47,445 bases of DNA from Pelargonium nanum (lineage: Eukaryota > Streptophyta > Magnoliopsida > Geraniales > Geraniaceae), in contig JAYMTF010000176.1 of NCBI GenBank assembly GCA_036897485.1, positions 1 through 47,445 on the forward strand, in the 5' to 3' direction. Below are positions 1 through 12,060 of the stretch, one piece after another. Under the pieces are notes generated by a model. It saw only the letters and a program-made list of their open reading frames with translations. It searched no databases and was not told the origin of the DNA. Position 1 is the first letter of the stretch, and the number at the start of each line of letters is the position of its first letter. Both the position numbers and the translations under genes were made by a program.

Positions 1-79
1 ATATAAAATTGGTGTAGAATGGAAGTTACTTTCTTTCAAAAAAAAAAATATATATATATATATTTATCAAAGGAGAGTC

Positions 80-760
80 AAAACAATCCAACGGCTAGAA
101 AACCACGGTGACCCCACTTTTGGAAGATTGTGGGACCCAAAACCTGACACGTCCACCACCTGTCGCTCACAGGCATCTCACTCTGACCGAGACACGGGAC
201 CTGGACACGTCCGGGGCTATTTCCGTCATTCCACAACCCAAAAGGGACATTTCTGTAATTTTGCGTTTAAAGGGCAGGTTACCGAGGCAGGACTCGTCTG
301 ACTCTCGGGGATTTCCCATCACGCCAACCGACAGCTGGCGATGCCCTCGGTCGGGATCGGACCATCAGGATTGCGCCACGTGTCCGATTTGGACTGATTT
401 TAAACAACTAGCTCCTTTTTTGACTGGCCGGTTCGTTCTTCGAGGTGTAATAAACAGCGTGCGCCGCTTTACACGTGGGGTCCACGTGTGGGGCCTCCTG
501 CGGGACCCAGATCGCGTGACGTGGACAAGCATCATCAAGCGTTACATGATGCTTGGGACTGAATAAATGTCAATCACACGTGGCGTGTGTACATGGCAAT
601 ACGGGCCGCGAGTTTTAATCTGTCGAGCTATAAATTAACAGGTTCACGAACTTTTAAGTGTCGAGAGACTTTTGAACTAGTGTTTACAAAATCGATAATA
701 ACACATGTCTTTAGAACTTAATTTGTTTATGTATGTGGCTCATTATAAAAACACGTGTTT
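80..760. promoter_or_regulatory. G-box-rich, GC-rich upstream-type region
   Basis: This stretch is clearly richer in G+C than the DNA around it and carries five CACGTG G-boxes, at about 377-382, 472-477, 483-488, 577-582 and 752-757. It also has a TGACGTGG element near 517-524 and several ACACGTCC-like sites. A 152-codon open frame crosses it (108-566), but its composition is not protein-like and I recognise no domain, so I do not call it a gene. G-box clusters are known binding platforms for bZIP and bHLH factors (ABA and light responses). I infer that this is the promoter side of a gene beyond the left edge, on the minus strand, but no TATA box or coding start can be tied to it. Confidence 0.4.
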
Positions 761-939
761 GGTATAATATTGTGATTCTGTTAATAGACTTAACTCGTTT
801 GATAATCGTGTTGAACATAACAAACATAAATATACAATTAATTATTTGTGTAGTGACTCGCACAACAAGCTTAAAACGCACACTTAGATGTTGTACTCGT
901 AAACTAGCCCCAAAAGTCTAGTTATTTTATTGTTTGTAT

Positions 940-1430
940 GTTAGTTCACATAGTTAGGTTACGTTTTTGGTTGTATCGTGCCAACATGTTAGCCATGTCG
1001 TGAACAGTGTGTTATGTCGCGTCATGTTACCATGATCTACTTAATATAACGTGTTGTGTCCAATGCTTCATCTTAGTTACTGAACATGATTTGTTCGTAT
1101 TGTCCCAAACGACATGCTATTAACTTTCAGCATGACTCAAACACGACGTACACTCTGAGTCTCGAGCTTGGGTTTAATGCATGGAAAAGTATATGAACTA
1201 AAGAGGAATTTTCATGGGTGGGCTTTAGGGGCTTTTTTGTTATGCATGTTGGGCTTATATAATGGGCTCTTTTATACCATGAGGCATGTTGGGCTTATAT
1301 GTTGGGCTTATATAATGGGCTCTTATATAATTGCTATAAGTGTCGAGTTATCCAACACGAACACGAAACAATTATACACATGTTAAACTCTAAAACGCTT
1401 AGATCGTGTTGTGTTCTAAATTGTCAACTC
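940..1430. repeat. CGTGTT/AACACG-rich degenerate repeat with a short local duplication
   Basis: Short words such as CGTGTT, GTCGTG and AACACGAACACG recur here, as they do near 8980-9180, 12950-13500 and 31560-31910. This marks a dispersed, decayed repeat family. Inside it a unit reading GCATGTTGGGCTTATA then TAATGGGCTCTT occurs twice, at about 1244-1271 and 1283-1324; the second copy has an internal partial duplication. No reading frame of interest is present. The class is uncertain; two other copies have hAT-like ends. Confidence 0.4.
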
Positions 1431-2940
1431 AATCTTTGGTGGACATTTTATCATCCAACCCCTAGAGCCTAAAATTTGCAACTTCGGTCAAGTAAATTGA
1501 ACTCAACTTCAAGTTAAGCGTTTCTAAAAAATCTATAGAGCGGGTCAGACAAACTTATATGAACCCATACATTTTGCATAAAAAGTACCCACCCCGACCA
1601 TAACTTCAACGCATGTCGGATTGGATATGGGTCGGTTATTTTCGGACCAAACCCGAAAACCCGACCTGAAACATGAACGGCCACCGACTAGCCCCATTAC
1701 AACAACCAACATTTGCCACTTCAAAGCTCCCACCAAACAAGTTGCTTTACACTTTTGGGCTGTGGCAGAAGCGCATATTAGCAAAGGGTCAACGCAACAA
1801 CTTTATCGTACGCTACTTGCGCTGTTTAGCGCCATCTAATGATAAGCCTTAATAATCATAATGTGCCGGTAACTTGCGCCAGATGCTATTACTTTTTGTT
1901 CCATTTTTTAATGAATATTATAAATTTATTTATTTGCGTCACAACACAATTATTAAACGTGTTGAGCGAACGTAATATTTCTTATCGCGGTTACCCGATC
2001 GAAAAATAAAGAAATACATAATATTCATGTGACAAAATATATAATAGCTAGGACCACATCAACAATCCCCAAATCTGGTTAGAGTAGAACAAGACAAGTC
2101 AATTGGTTCTTTGCTTATATTTACCTACTAGTTCTAAATAGACATGACAATTAGGGACCACAGACCGAACCAATAAAACTCTAGCATTCGTATTTCGTAA
2201 CTTTCAATCAGTCATATCTTTTTTCTACTAAGCGACGAGCTATGTTAAAACTGATAAAAATTTGTCCGATCAATTTTTTTATCCAACCCGTCTAGATATT
2301 GGGACGGGCCTATAGCAAGTCATGCTAAAACTCTTGCATTTTACAACTTTTTTTTTTGCCTTGGCCACCAAATTACGAGACGTATTAAAACTGAAGAAAA
2401 GTTATTCGACATAGGATGACGTTTTTTGGCCCATACCTTTTAGGACCACAACCCGCATAGCTAGGTATACATCTTAATGCATAAAGAATCTCAAGAACAA
2501 ACGACCAATTAGGGTTGGAAATGGAAGTACCATTGAAAAATTCAAGAAATGCACAAGCAATTTTATTCTAGGACAAACCAACTTGCCTAAATACTACTTG
2601 TTCCACGTATCGTTTGAACGTTAACTTTCCCGAGAAAGTTCACATCCCCATAATCACCTGGAGGACTATAACTCAACAAAGTAAAGCACCAAGAAATGAA
2701 GTTCATAAAACCAAACTCAACCGAATAAATACAAAGACTCTCGGGCTGTACCATCAAAAATTTGCTAGCAAATCTAGTTCGGTTTATATAATTCGAGTCA
2801 TGTGTTTTCCGAAAAAGTAGTTTGAATGTGAATGTGAGGTCGAAGGCTGATAATGCCGGACAACCCACAATAATCAAATTCCACGTCTAACAGACACCTA
2901 TAAACAACTGTATCATTCAAGAAAGAAGAAGAAGAAGAAA
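1431..2940. other. Intergenic, no gene recognised
   Basis: AT-rich DNA between the left-edge block and the 3' end of the zinc-finger gene. It holds only short open frames on both strands, none with a recognisable domain or neighbouring splice-compatible exon. No transposon ends could be paired. Confidence 0.5.
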
Positions 2941-2972
2941 TGAGAAAGCTTTTACATACTTTTCACCTGCAT

Positions 2973-2978
2973 TTTATT
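2973..2978 (-). terminator. Possible polyadenylation signal of the CCCH gene
   Basis: AATAAA on the minus strand, about 190 nt past the stop codon of the zinc-finger gene. The spacing suits a plant 3'UTR. The hexamer is common by chance in AT-rich DNA, so this is a suggestion only. Confidence 0.3.
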
Positions 2979-3167
2979 TGCCACAAAAAAATTCCTACCG
3001 ATCACCCCAGCCAGCTATCGATAATCAACTTGTTCTCCGAAACCAACCCATTAGACTCCGCCAAACCACAGGTGAAAAGTAGGGAGAGGAGCTATGCATC
3101 AGAAAAATCTCCTTGTAATGTACCAAGTAACAAAGGTCGGGAGGTGAAAATGAACAGAGGAGTGACT

Positions 3168-6100
3168 TCAATCGGATTGAGGAGGAGATGTAGCTTGCTC
3201 GGGTAGATCTTCTGAACTCTTTTTATCTGAACTTTGATCCTTGATGACAGAATCGGGTTTCCGGATCCAATCAGAAGCTTTTGACGATTTAGACGGAGAA
3301 GATTCTGCAGAGTGGGCAAATGATGAATTTTTCTGATAATTCATTAGAGAAGTATCGATCATGGGTAGAGCAGGCATGCCCAAACTGTAGTTATACGGGT
3401 ATCCGGCAAAAGGATGATCAAATTTGCATGTCGGACCGTACTTGCAGACTCCGTACATGCTGTAGTTCGTACATACAGGTTGACCCTGCATAGAGAAGAG
3501 AATGAACCAATCACCAACTTATCACCGGTTCCCTAGAAAATCTAAAAAGAAAAGGAGATTCAGAAACAATGACGGAAGTATGGAGGCATCTCAATTGGTT
3601 CGAGCATCACGTTTCTTTAGTTGACATCGTGAATTCAAATCCAATTGGATGAGGTCATGTATCTCAATTACCTGATGGGACCATTCAACTAAACAAAAAA
3701 GTGTAACCACTCAACTCCAAGCCGTCTCATAACCAAGTTTGCATGACACGACACATCAAAGTAGGGTTTGAATTAAGGTAGCGTTTGGATTTTTTTATTT
3801 TTTCTTGAAATGGGAGTGAGAATATTCCAATTCCCGAGACATTCTCATGACACAAAAAATCATAATCCAAAATGAAAATCTCATTCTCATTCCCGACCAG
3901 AAATTCTAATACGAACGCAACCTAAAATTCTCATTCCCATGACCAAATAGTTGTAACTATCCAACGTGATATAAATGGGAATCTCATGGATGATTTTTTT
4001 AGTACTAGACTTTCTCCCATGCCCTCTTATCTGCTGTTGTTGTTGTAACAAATTCAAGTAGTTATGACTTCTGAGCAACTTATATTAAGAATCTTAATCA
4101 AATATGAAAGTGGACTCTTATTTTGAGACGGAGGGAGTAGTAAATAGTAACAATAAACTTACAGGTCTCAATGGAAGCCCCAATGGGCCTAAAGTGTTTG
4201 TTGATAACTGCGCAATCCTTTCCTTTGGATGATGGTACTTGCAGTCAGATCCATATTTGCAGGTTCCGTTGTTCATGAAATAACGACATTCCGGTTGATC
4301 AGGTCTTTCAGGGAGATTTGAACCAGATGATAGTAACAATTGCATCTGCCCAGTAGAATTGAAATCGCCTTGATTCCTAGAGTTGTAAACAACATTGGGC
4401 CCAAGAATACCCGTAGAAGAAAGAGGGCTCATATTTCCCTGAACAAGAAATTAAAGCATGAATGTAAGTTAAATTCAAAATACGCCATTCAGCAATTTCC
4501 CGAACTAAATCAAATAAAAAAGCACTATGCAAAAATTAGCAAATTGATGTAAAATTGTATAGATAAGTAGATAACACAATAGTTGCATGCTCCTTCATGG
4601 CACCCAATTTTCTAGCACAACTCAACTGAATGCTACATGATCATTTATTCTATCATCATAATGCTCATAATAGGTCCCCATTGACATCTTTTCCGGCTCT
4701 TGTCTTCTTAATGACTCCTAAAACCAACGAGCTTGTCAACACAAGGCATCTTATTAGATATGGATTTACTATCTTGAACAGGTTTCTCCTATCTTTTTGT
4801 GATACATTCACTCATTATCCCATGAAGACAATGGCATGTTGGTTAACAAACCATTTCAGCCCTACTGACAGTAGATGCTTTATAACGTAGCATAAAAAAA
4901 GGCAATAATGAACTATCATTTTACACTGTTTTCTACAGATCATAAATGAGTCTTGTTTCTTTAAAAATGTTGTCCAAAAATGAGTGTCATCTTTCCTTTT
5001 TAGGAAGCAAATTAATACATGAATTATCAATAATATCCATATAATAAGTTAGTTAAAAAAACTCATGAGCTTATTACAACAAATGAACATGGGGATATAT
5101 CAGGAAATGGCCAACACTAACTCATTTCCCCCCCAAAAAAACTGAATACAAGACGCTCGTTTTGGGACGGAGGAAGCTCAAGATTGGCAATCCAATCATA
5201 AGTATTACCTCCTCGGTCCCATTTTGTTGGTAACCTCTAAAGTTTGTGATTTACCAATATATTGCCCACATAAATCAATTAATGAATGGTAATTTTCAAA
5301 ACTGTTGAATGGTTTTAGAGAGTGAAAACTTAACTACATCAAAATTCATGCAATATTGTTTCTATAACAAGTGGAAAGTGTCCACGCTATTAAACTTCAC
5401 TGCATATATATAACAAATACCACTAATACCAATTCATTTAGTTGAATGTTATTGCCTACGGAGCACGGTCATCAAGTAGTAGATCATTTGAGATTTAACG
5501 AGAACAGGCACTCTTACATAAATGAAGAGAGAGGGCCAACTATTACCGACATAATGAAAATCTTACAACAAAGCATGTGCATTTTCAATATTCAGCAATT
5601 AGTCCGCATTAAGAAATCTTCAAACATAACTTTTTTGCAACAAATTGTGTTCAAGTTACGGATCCTTCATTTTATTGCCACTAAGAATGAAATACTAGCA
5701 CCTTAACATCATAAATATCGGGAAGGTATTAAAGAAAAAAAAAAAAAAAAAGAAGAGCAGTGTTAAGAAAGAAATAAAATAATGCACTCGAAAAGGGTGA
5801 GAACAAGTATTCATTTAGAAAATCATAAATGAGGAACATCAAAGCTTAGGATTGAGAACACCAAACAATCGCTAGCATCAAATTAATCAAAAGATCCTTT
5901 TAGTAAATCACATCAGAACCTTGCCCGAAATTCAATCACCATTTTCTTCACCTTTTCAGTTACCACAAATATTCATATTTTAAGCTTAGATAAATAATTT
6001 ACTCACCACATAAGTGTTCCAGCCCTGCGCAGGCATGATGCTCTGGGTAGGAGACAAAACAACAGGCATATAGCTCGGTGGGAGTGGTACACGTGGACTA

Positions 6101-8281
6101 GGAACATACGGAGCTCGTGGTCCTGACCATGTTGGAATTCCACCAACATATGGTAGACCCGATGATGGAACAATTGATGAACCAGGTCCATAAGCAACAG
6201 AGGGGCTTCCAATTGGTGCAGGCTGAGGATGGTGAAACTTGCAGGCAACACCAAATTTACATGACCCCGTTCGCATGTAATACGGACACGACTTCTCATC
6301 CTAGTAAAGTGTAACAAGAGTGTGTAAAAAATATCAATAAATAAATGCAAATGCAAGAGAATAAAATGAGTGAATTAAACACCTGCCGCATAGGTAGACC
6401 TAAGAGATTGAAGGAGACAGGTCCAGCACCATGCCTATCCTTTGGATGGTGATATTTACATGTAGATCCATATTTGCAAGTACCTGTCTTTAAGAAAAAC
6501 TGCAAAATATGTTCGGAAGTAGAAGTTTGTCATTACGAATAATCCCTACTGTTGTCACCAAATAATAGTCTCTCAAAATCTCATATTAAGAGTGGAGCGT
6601 TCAAGGTTAATACTAATATTTGTACTCCAAACAATTTGAAACAATTGCATGCAACAGTAGAGTATATAATCTTTTCCAAGAAAATCACTTCGAAAAACTT
6701 CATTTTTGCATAACCTAGAAGGCCAGAACGAGGTATAAATGAAGAAATAAGCACACACCACGGACTTGTCAATCGACAATATCATGCTCATATCCATAGT
6801 TGATAGTACATATCTAAATAACAAGGAAAGCGAGAGAAGTTCATAGGAAATAAAAGCTAAACTTGAAGTAAACTCACAAACAATAAATTATAGATCATAG
6901 ACAATATTTCGTGTGAGAATTAAAAATAACGAATGTTTGATATTCAACTATATACCATCACATACAAATGATGCATAGCATATGACACAATTTCCAAAAA
7001 TTGAAATATCGATAACACATTACCATTTCAAATAAATAAATATAAGGTACACTACGTACTGATCTTAACAAAACAAACTAGCGAAGATATAAACGGAATT
7101 CCCTACTCCGTGGCACGATGGTTTGAATTTTGTAAGCTTTAGCAAAGAAATAGATAGAGGTCATATTTTCAGTTTAGATATGAACCAACTGTGTAATGTG
7201 TATGACTGATACGTTTTTACCATTCACATTATCCTCCAACAAAGTTATGTAAAAAGTAATGTTTTAAACCGTGAGTGGTTGTGATGCTCCCAACTAGATC
7301 AATACAGTTGGTTACATGTAAGAGTTGGCTTGTTTTTGCTGTTCTCAAGAGTCGATTATCGAATAAGCCTAACCAAGTTTAACACAAACAGCAATCTAAA
7401 AAAGGCCAACCATCGTTACACTTGCACAATCTAAAAACAGAAACAACTAAATTATGCAGAAGAAAGTACCCCACAATCCGGTTGACCAGCCCTCTCGGGC
7501 AGTTCTCCACCATACTGAGTACCCTGTAGCAATGAACAATAACGTTTTGGTCACTCCGGTATCACTACTTTAGCAACACTGATCAGGTTAAGATTAACAA
7601 AACAACAACCAGTTCAGTAAAAAAAAAAACAAAAAATTACCTGGATAGCATGAGCCGGATGATTGAACCGACAATTGTTACCATAACCACACAACCCAGT
7701 CCTCAGATAATATATGCAATCAGGCTCACCGGGACGATCCGGGTATGGTGCTGATTGAGGCACAGCACCACCATCCTGGTTATCATGAATTTTCAACCGC
7801 CGTAGAGCTTCTAAAAACCGAAACACACAATTCAAATTAAGCAAATAGAGAACCATCCAGAGCCCAAAACAAGCATTGCATCAACAATCACACATCAAAA
7901 CAAAACAAACCCACCAACCACAAAAGAGGGCAACAAGAAAAAACACTAAATTCACACTAACAGCACACAAATTACACTACCAGACTCTCTGAATATGCAT
8001 TGCATCATCAATCAAAGATGATTAGAAACAGAAACATAAACAGCACGTGCCAACAAAACACCAGAAAAATAAAACAACCCAAACCCCTCATTGAAAAAAC
8101 TATCCAAAAACCATGATCACAACAAAAGGCAAAACCGACCCAACACCAGAAAATGAATCAAAATCGGAAATTTAATGATCAGATCTCCACAGAAACAAGA
8201 AATAATTGTACCTTCAATGTTGCTATCATCAGCGGATTGATTCGACACAGCATTGCTCTGAACCTGCCGATTGTCTGACAT
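3168..8281 (-). CDS. Five-finger CCCH zinc-finger protein, ZFN / AtC3H3-like
   Basis: Seven coding exons in transcription order: 8281-8212, 7810-7641, 7523-7470, 6499-6383, 6300-6007, 4438-4163 and 3485-3168. They join in frame to 432 aa. Five C-x8-C-x5-C-x3-H fingers are visible, starting at Cys55, Cys97, Cys142, Cys286 and Cys332; finger 2 is split between exons 3 and 4. Fingers 1-3 are clustered, a Pro/Gly/Ser-rich linker follows, then fingers 4 and 5 and a Ser/Lys/Asp-rich tail. The N-terminus ([18 protein letters not shown]) and the spacing match what I recall of Arabidopsis At1g04990 (AtC3H3), a relative of ZFN1-3. Family members bind nucleic acids and some cleave RNA or act in mRNA decay; the target here is unknown. 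The start is the first ATG of exon 1 and fits the family N-terminus. Introns 5 and 6 carry MITEs. Confidence 0.93.
3777..3922. mobile_element. PIF/Harbinger (Tourist-like) MITE in the last intron of the CCCH gene
   Basis: The element begins GGTAGCGTTTGGATT and ends with the imperfect inverse complement (GGTTGCGTTCGTATT when read inward). It is flanked on both sides by TAA (3774-3776 and 3923-3925), the 3-bp target duplication typical of PIF/Harbinger elements. It is 146 bp long with no coding capacity. The interior is a fold-back of ATTCTCATTCCC-type words. A related element sits in an intron of the ACC oxidase gene (43815-43983). Confidence 0.75.
4110..4137. repeat. Solitary Stowaway-like terminus
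   Basis: Read on the minus strand this is CTCCCTCCGTCTCAAAATAA, continuing into GAGTCCAC. It is the standard terminal sequence of the CTCCCTCCGT family and is followed by TA at 4138-4139. No matching opposite end was found within the next few hundred bases, so it looks like a broken or degenerate copy. It lies just outside exon 6 of the zinc-finger gene, in intron 6. Confidence 0.5.
4930..5175. mobile_element. Degenerate Stowaway-like MITE in intron 5 of the CCCH gene
   Basis: The right end reads GACGCTCGTTTTGGGACGGA then GGAAG. The interior (a FCCTTTT-type stretch, then a CATGAATTATCAATA-like stretch followed by ATATCC) parallels the better-preserved copy at 41281-41500. The left end is badly decayed, so the start is approximate. 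Immediately to its right, near 5207-5235, is another CTCCTCGGTCCCATTTTG terminus whose partner I could not find. Confidence 0.45.
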
Positions 8282-9194
8282 CGATAGCACAAAAATTGCG
8301 TGCTTTTGATCGATGGTTCGCCAACAACAAATAAGAACCCAAATCTCTGAAAAATAAAAAATAAAAAACTGAAATTTTGGGTATGAAAAACGAGAAAGAA
8401 AGGAAAAAAAGTGTGGAATCAAAAGAGTGAGCTTTGAAAGTGTGAAATCAGAACCTTATTCCAATTCTAATTCGATAAATTCCTATTTTTTTTAATTGTT
8501 GCCTTTTTTTTCTTTCCAATTTCTGTTTGGATTCTGAGAATGCAACTGGGAAAATTTTGGGATCTATTTAATGTATCAAACTCAGAAAAATATGTATTAA
8601 AAGGTAAGAAAATCAGATTTCTTTGGGCTTTGGCTCGTGTACAAATAATAATAAATAAACATTTAATAAATATATTTAGTTCCAGCGTGAAAAGACGACA
8701 ATGTCCTCCAAAAGTACAACTGACTGGCTCTGTCTGTTAAGCGTGATTATGCCTTAAATGGCTTCAATTAAGTTTGTTAAAAAATGGCGTGTCATTCAAT
8801 CGCTCTCACAATCCAAAATTATTTAAATTTTATTTTTCAATGTTATAAAAACAAAATTTTAAAAAAAATTGTGTAGTGATAGCGTTGAGCATCTATCACG
8901 TCCAATAATCGCGTCATATTTGTATTTTATTTAAAAATATGCAATCACAATTAGTTATTCGTGGTGATTATGTGTATAACTGACAATTTGTGTTGTTTGG
9001 AGTCACATTTTTTGTAATGTGTCGTGTTTGTGTCATGTCAACGCAACTCGTTTAGCTGCCGTGTTAAAGATGACATGTTCGTGTTTATAAGAGTGTCGTG
9101 TTCATGTTTACCTGTTCACTAGAATAACTAAACGTGTTTAGTTCGTGGTGAGTCGTGCAACGCACTGTCAACCTTCAACACAATGCGTTCACAT
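8282..9194. other. 5' flank of the CCCH gene and CGTG-rich repeat
   Basis: The first 200 bases are the A/T-rich leader and proximal promoter of the zinc-finger gene; no clear TATA box stands out. From about 8980 to 9180 the sequence becomes the CGTGTT/GTCGTG-rich repeat seen elsewhere in the window. That repeat is interrupted by the CACTA element that follows. No gene was recognised. Confidence 0.4.
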
Positions 9195-9433
9195 CACTAC
9201 AAGAAAAATAGTGATCAGCTACGGAATTTTCCGTAACTAATTGACCAAAATCCGTAGCTGATTGAATCAACTACGAGGACCAGTTCGTAGCTGTTAGGCT
9301 CGTAGCAAATTTTTTTCCACGGGGTCCGTAGTTGATTGGCTATGGACCGGCTACGGACCAACCTCGTAGCTAATCAGCTACTGACAACACCCCGTAGCTA
9401 ATTCCGTAGTTGATCACTGTTTTTCTTGTAGTG
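9195..9433. mobile_element. CACTA-type MITE with intact ends
   Basis: The element starts CACTACAAGAAAAA and ends TTTTTCTTGTAGTG. Terminal inverted repeats run about 34 bp with two mismatches. The trinucleotide CAT flanks both sides (9192-9194 and 9434-9436), matching the 3-bp duplication of CACTA/En-Spm transposons. The 239-bp interior has no open frame and is packed with sub-terminal copies of CCGTAGCTGAT and its complement, so the transcript would fold into an almost complete hairpin. It is a non-autonomous derivative and would need a transposase from elsewhere. Confidence 0.9.
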
Positions 9434-9820
9434 CATGTCTCGTGAGTATGATCTGTTTAGTTAAATGTATCGTACATGTGTTGTTTTTATGCTAGTTTAC
9501 GTGTCTTACGATCAGTTTTCAGTATCGTCAGTTCTGTATAAGTTGACTAAATGAATTTGTGATTTGAATTACTAGGTACCACCATTATTTTATGATAGAC
9601 ATTCTTCTAGAGAAAAGATAATATTAAAAAACTATGAAGTAGACTAGACATAAATATGGGCAGAGTTAAAGTTAATGGTGATGATGGCTAAATTTACCAT
9701 ATTTGTTATTAAAATAAATATTTACCATAAGTTTTAAAAACTTTTTTTCTTTTTTATCTAACTCTGGAAAATATAAAAGCATGATTGCCAAACATAGAAA
9801 ATGGTTGCAGGTGAGTGAGA
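9434..9820. other. Intergenic, right part of the CGTG-rich repeat
   Basis: Continuation of the CGTG/ACGTG word repeat into which the CACTA element inserted, fading into plain AT-rich sequence. No gene or further element was recognised. Confidence 0.4.
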
Positions 9821-9824
9821 TTTA

Positions 9825-10400
9825 TTTGGGCCATTGGATTTGAATCCTCTCCGGTGGGTCCCACTTAACTTCTTTTCCACGCTTTCTCAAATGACAGTAC
9901 AGGCCCGCCGAGAATCACTTGACCCGTCCACGTCACGGGGGCGTTTCCGTCTTTTCGCAAATAACCTTAGGAAGAGAATAGAAATAGAATCGCAGCGCTT
10001 TATCGTTTCTAGTTTATATTTTTGGTAATTTATTTTTTTTTTATATTCGGAGAAACGTGAAAAATCGACGCCGTCCAAGGGCGGTGGTGAGATGTGAGCC
10101 GTTGGATCAGAAACTGGCGATGGGGTGTGGTGGGGCCCACGGATCCCGGTAAAGCGAGAAATAAAATAAACACGAGCTTGCTTGTTTCGGATTCGTTCGG
10201 GCCCCACCGATTTCGCGGCCCACGCGAGGGGTCCAGCGCGTGACGCCCAGGCTCCGATTAAATCGCCGCTTGAGAGTTGAGAGACGAGACGAGGCGGGAG
10301 AGGAAGGGGACACGTGGCGTGACTAAACGACGACGTATGGGGGCCACAATTAATGACGCGACAGTGACTCTGTTGACCCCATTTTGGCCGTACAAATGGG
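9825..10400. promoter_or_regulatory. GC-rich, ACGT-containing block without an associated gene
   Basis: A sharp rise in G+C and CpG in otherwise AT-rich intergenic DNA. It contains GGGCCCAC and CGGTGGGTCCCAC words, CCACGTCACG near 9928, and ACACGTGGCGTG near 10310-10321. The 64 to 106-codon open frames crossing it on both strands look like composition effects. It resembles a plant core-promoter region but lies about 1.5 kb upstream of the zinc-finger gene and 3.8 kb from the AGO6 stop, with no coding exon beside it. A distal element, an unseen non-coding transcript or the relic of a lost gene are all possible. Confidence 0.35.
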
Positions 10401-12055
10401 ACAGTTGCAGTTGTTACTATTTTTAAATGGAAACAGTAATTTTATTTAATTAATTAATTAATATATTATTTTCAGTGTCTTATAATCGTAATGTATTTGT
10501 ATCAAAAGTATAAAATATGGACGTCATAATTATATGTTAACCTTAAAATAATATGTTATTTGTTGTACATAATTTTATATCGCTTTGGACTAAAAAGAAC
10601 AAACTCAATCTCAAGTCTCAACCATATAGAGATGTATGGGATCGTTCGAGTTGCAGATGGATTTGGTACGAGTTTTACTTGCAATATGGGTGAGTTCACC
10701 AAACTAAACATTCAATTTGAACCCAATTCTAAAATTGGTCAAATCTATCTTATGTGATCTAAACCAGCAAATTGTTGATTCGGGTTTTCACAGGTTCCGA
10801 TTCACATTCCCATGTATGATCAAATTGCAACTCGTATCATCTGTTATTTAAGTAAAGTTAACACAAGCACGTCACGTTTTGAAGAATGGTTTGCTCAATA
10901 AGAAGGTAATTCTTAGGTACATGCAATCTCATGTAAGATCTTAGTGAAAAGACGGTGGATTTGGTGGGTGTGGGGGTGAGTGGGACCCACATTGACCTAT
11001 TATGTACAGAATCACATGAACAATTGGACATAGGATTGTTAGCTTTATAGTGTGGGGACAAAGACAAGGGCATGGCCAATAACATTTAAGTCCACGAATT
11101 TTGTTTGTCAAAAGATTGTTTGGTTGTGTAAATTAGAATAAAGTCCTAAAAATTGCTTGTCGGTCCAATGTTGCCATGAACCTTAGCAATGTATTATACA
11201 TGGAAAATAAAAGAGGTCAAATAATAGTGTAGCCGATTTGGTTGTGACCTCTTGGCTCTTGAGTTTATGTAATTTGAAGAAAAATGATGGTATGGGATTT
11301 TGAGAGTTTAATTACAATATTTCTTATATAGAAATCATATCAATAGTTTTCACGTTGGCTGAAAAAATCGTCTAAAAGTTTTTTTATGTTTCAAGGCTCA
11401 TTTACGAGCTTATTTCCTATTAGTTTTGAAGGTGTAGGCTTTTCAAATTTTAGTCGTGCTTCTTCTTGCAACTTATCATTTAATTATTCTTTTCCTCTCA
11501 TTTTAATCTAATGTAACATTTTAATATAGTTTCTCCATCCTATTATGGTCTAAACCAACAACAAAAAATGCAACATTAATAGTGAAAGAAAATCATAGAA
11601 TTTGTGCACAAATGGAATGAAGATAAAAAAAAAATGTAGGTTGTGGTCAAACCATTGGGTTTTTAGGGATTTATTGCCATAGATTACATACTATATTTTC
11701 ATTGTTGAACATGTATCAATTTAATGATGCAGGTGTTATAGTGTTTTTATCATTTTATGCCACTCCTTCTAAACATTTAATAGAGATTCTAATGGATATG
11801 AATTTGTATATGTTGCTTTTTAATTCATTTTTAATCTTACCTACTTTACAAATTAATTTGATAGAGTTTTGCAAGCATGTGTTGCATAAATGATACTATA
11901 CTGTTTTTAACATTAAGTTTTGACCAAAATATACAAATGCCACTTCATGATGAGAAAACCCAAAAAGAAAATATAGTTTAAAAAAAAAAAAACAAACCCT
12001 CCCAAAAAAAAAAAAAAAACAATCACTTGAGATGTGATGAATATTACTAGTAAGT
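10401..12055. other. Intergenic, no gene recognised
   Basis: AT-rich sequence with homopolymer runs (A-rich near 11980-12020) and only short open frames. I saw no conserved domain, paired element ends or RNA gene. Confidence 0.5.
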
Positions 12056-12060
12056 ATAGT

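Noticed and set aside
108-566. 152-codon plus-strand open frame near the left edge
   Set aside because: It lies in the GC-rich G-box block, where stop codons are rarer. The translation has no recognisable domain and no splice partner.
3585-3660. Possible SINE-like A- and B-boxes in the last intron of the CCCH gene
   Set aside because: The TCTCAATTGGTTCGAGC and GTGAATTCAAATCCAA words are suggestive, but the body does not match the other SINE copies and no target duplication was seen.
9887-10207. 106-codon minus-strand frame in the second GC-rich block
   Set aside because: Overlapping frames of similar length exist on the other strand, which is typical of composition rather than coding. The last third is homopolymer-derived.
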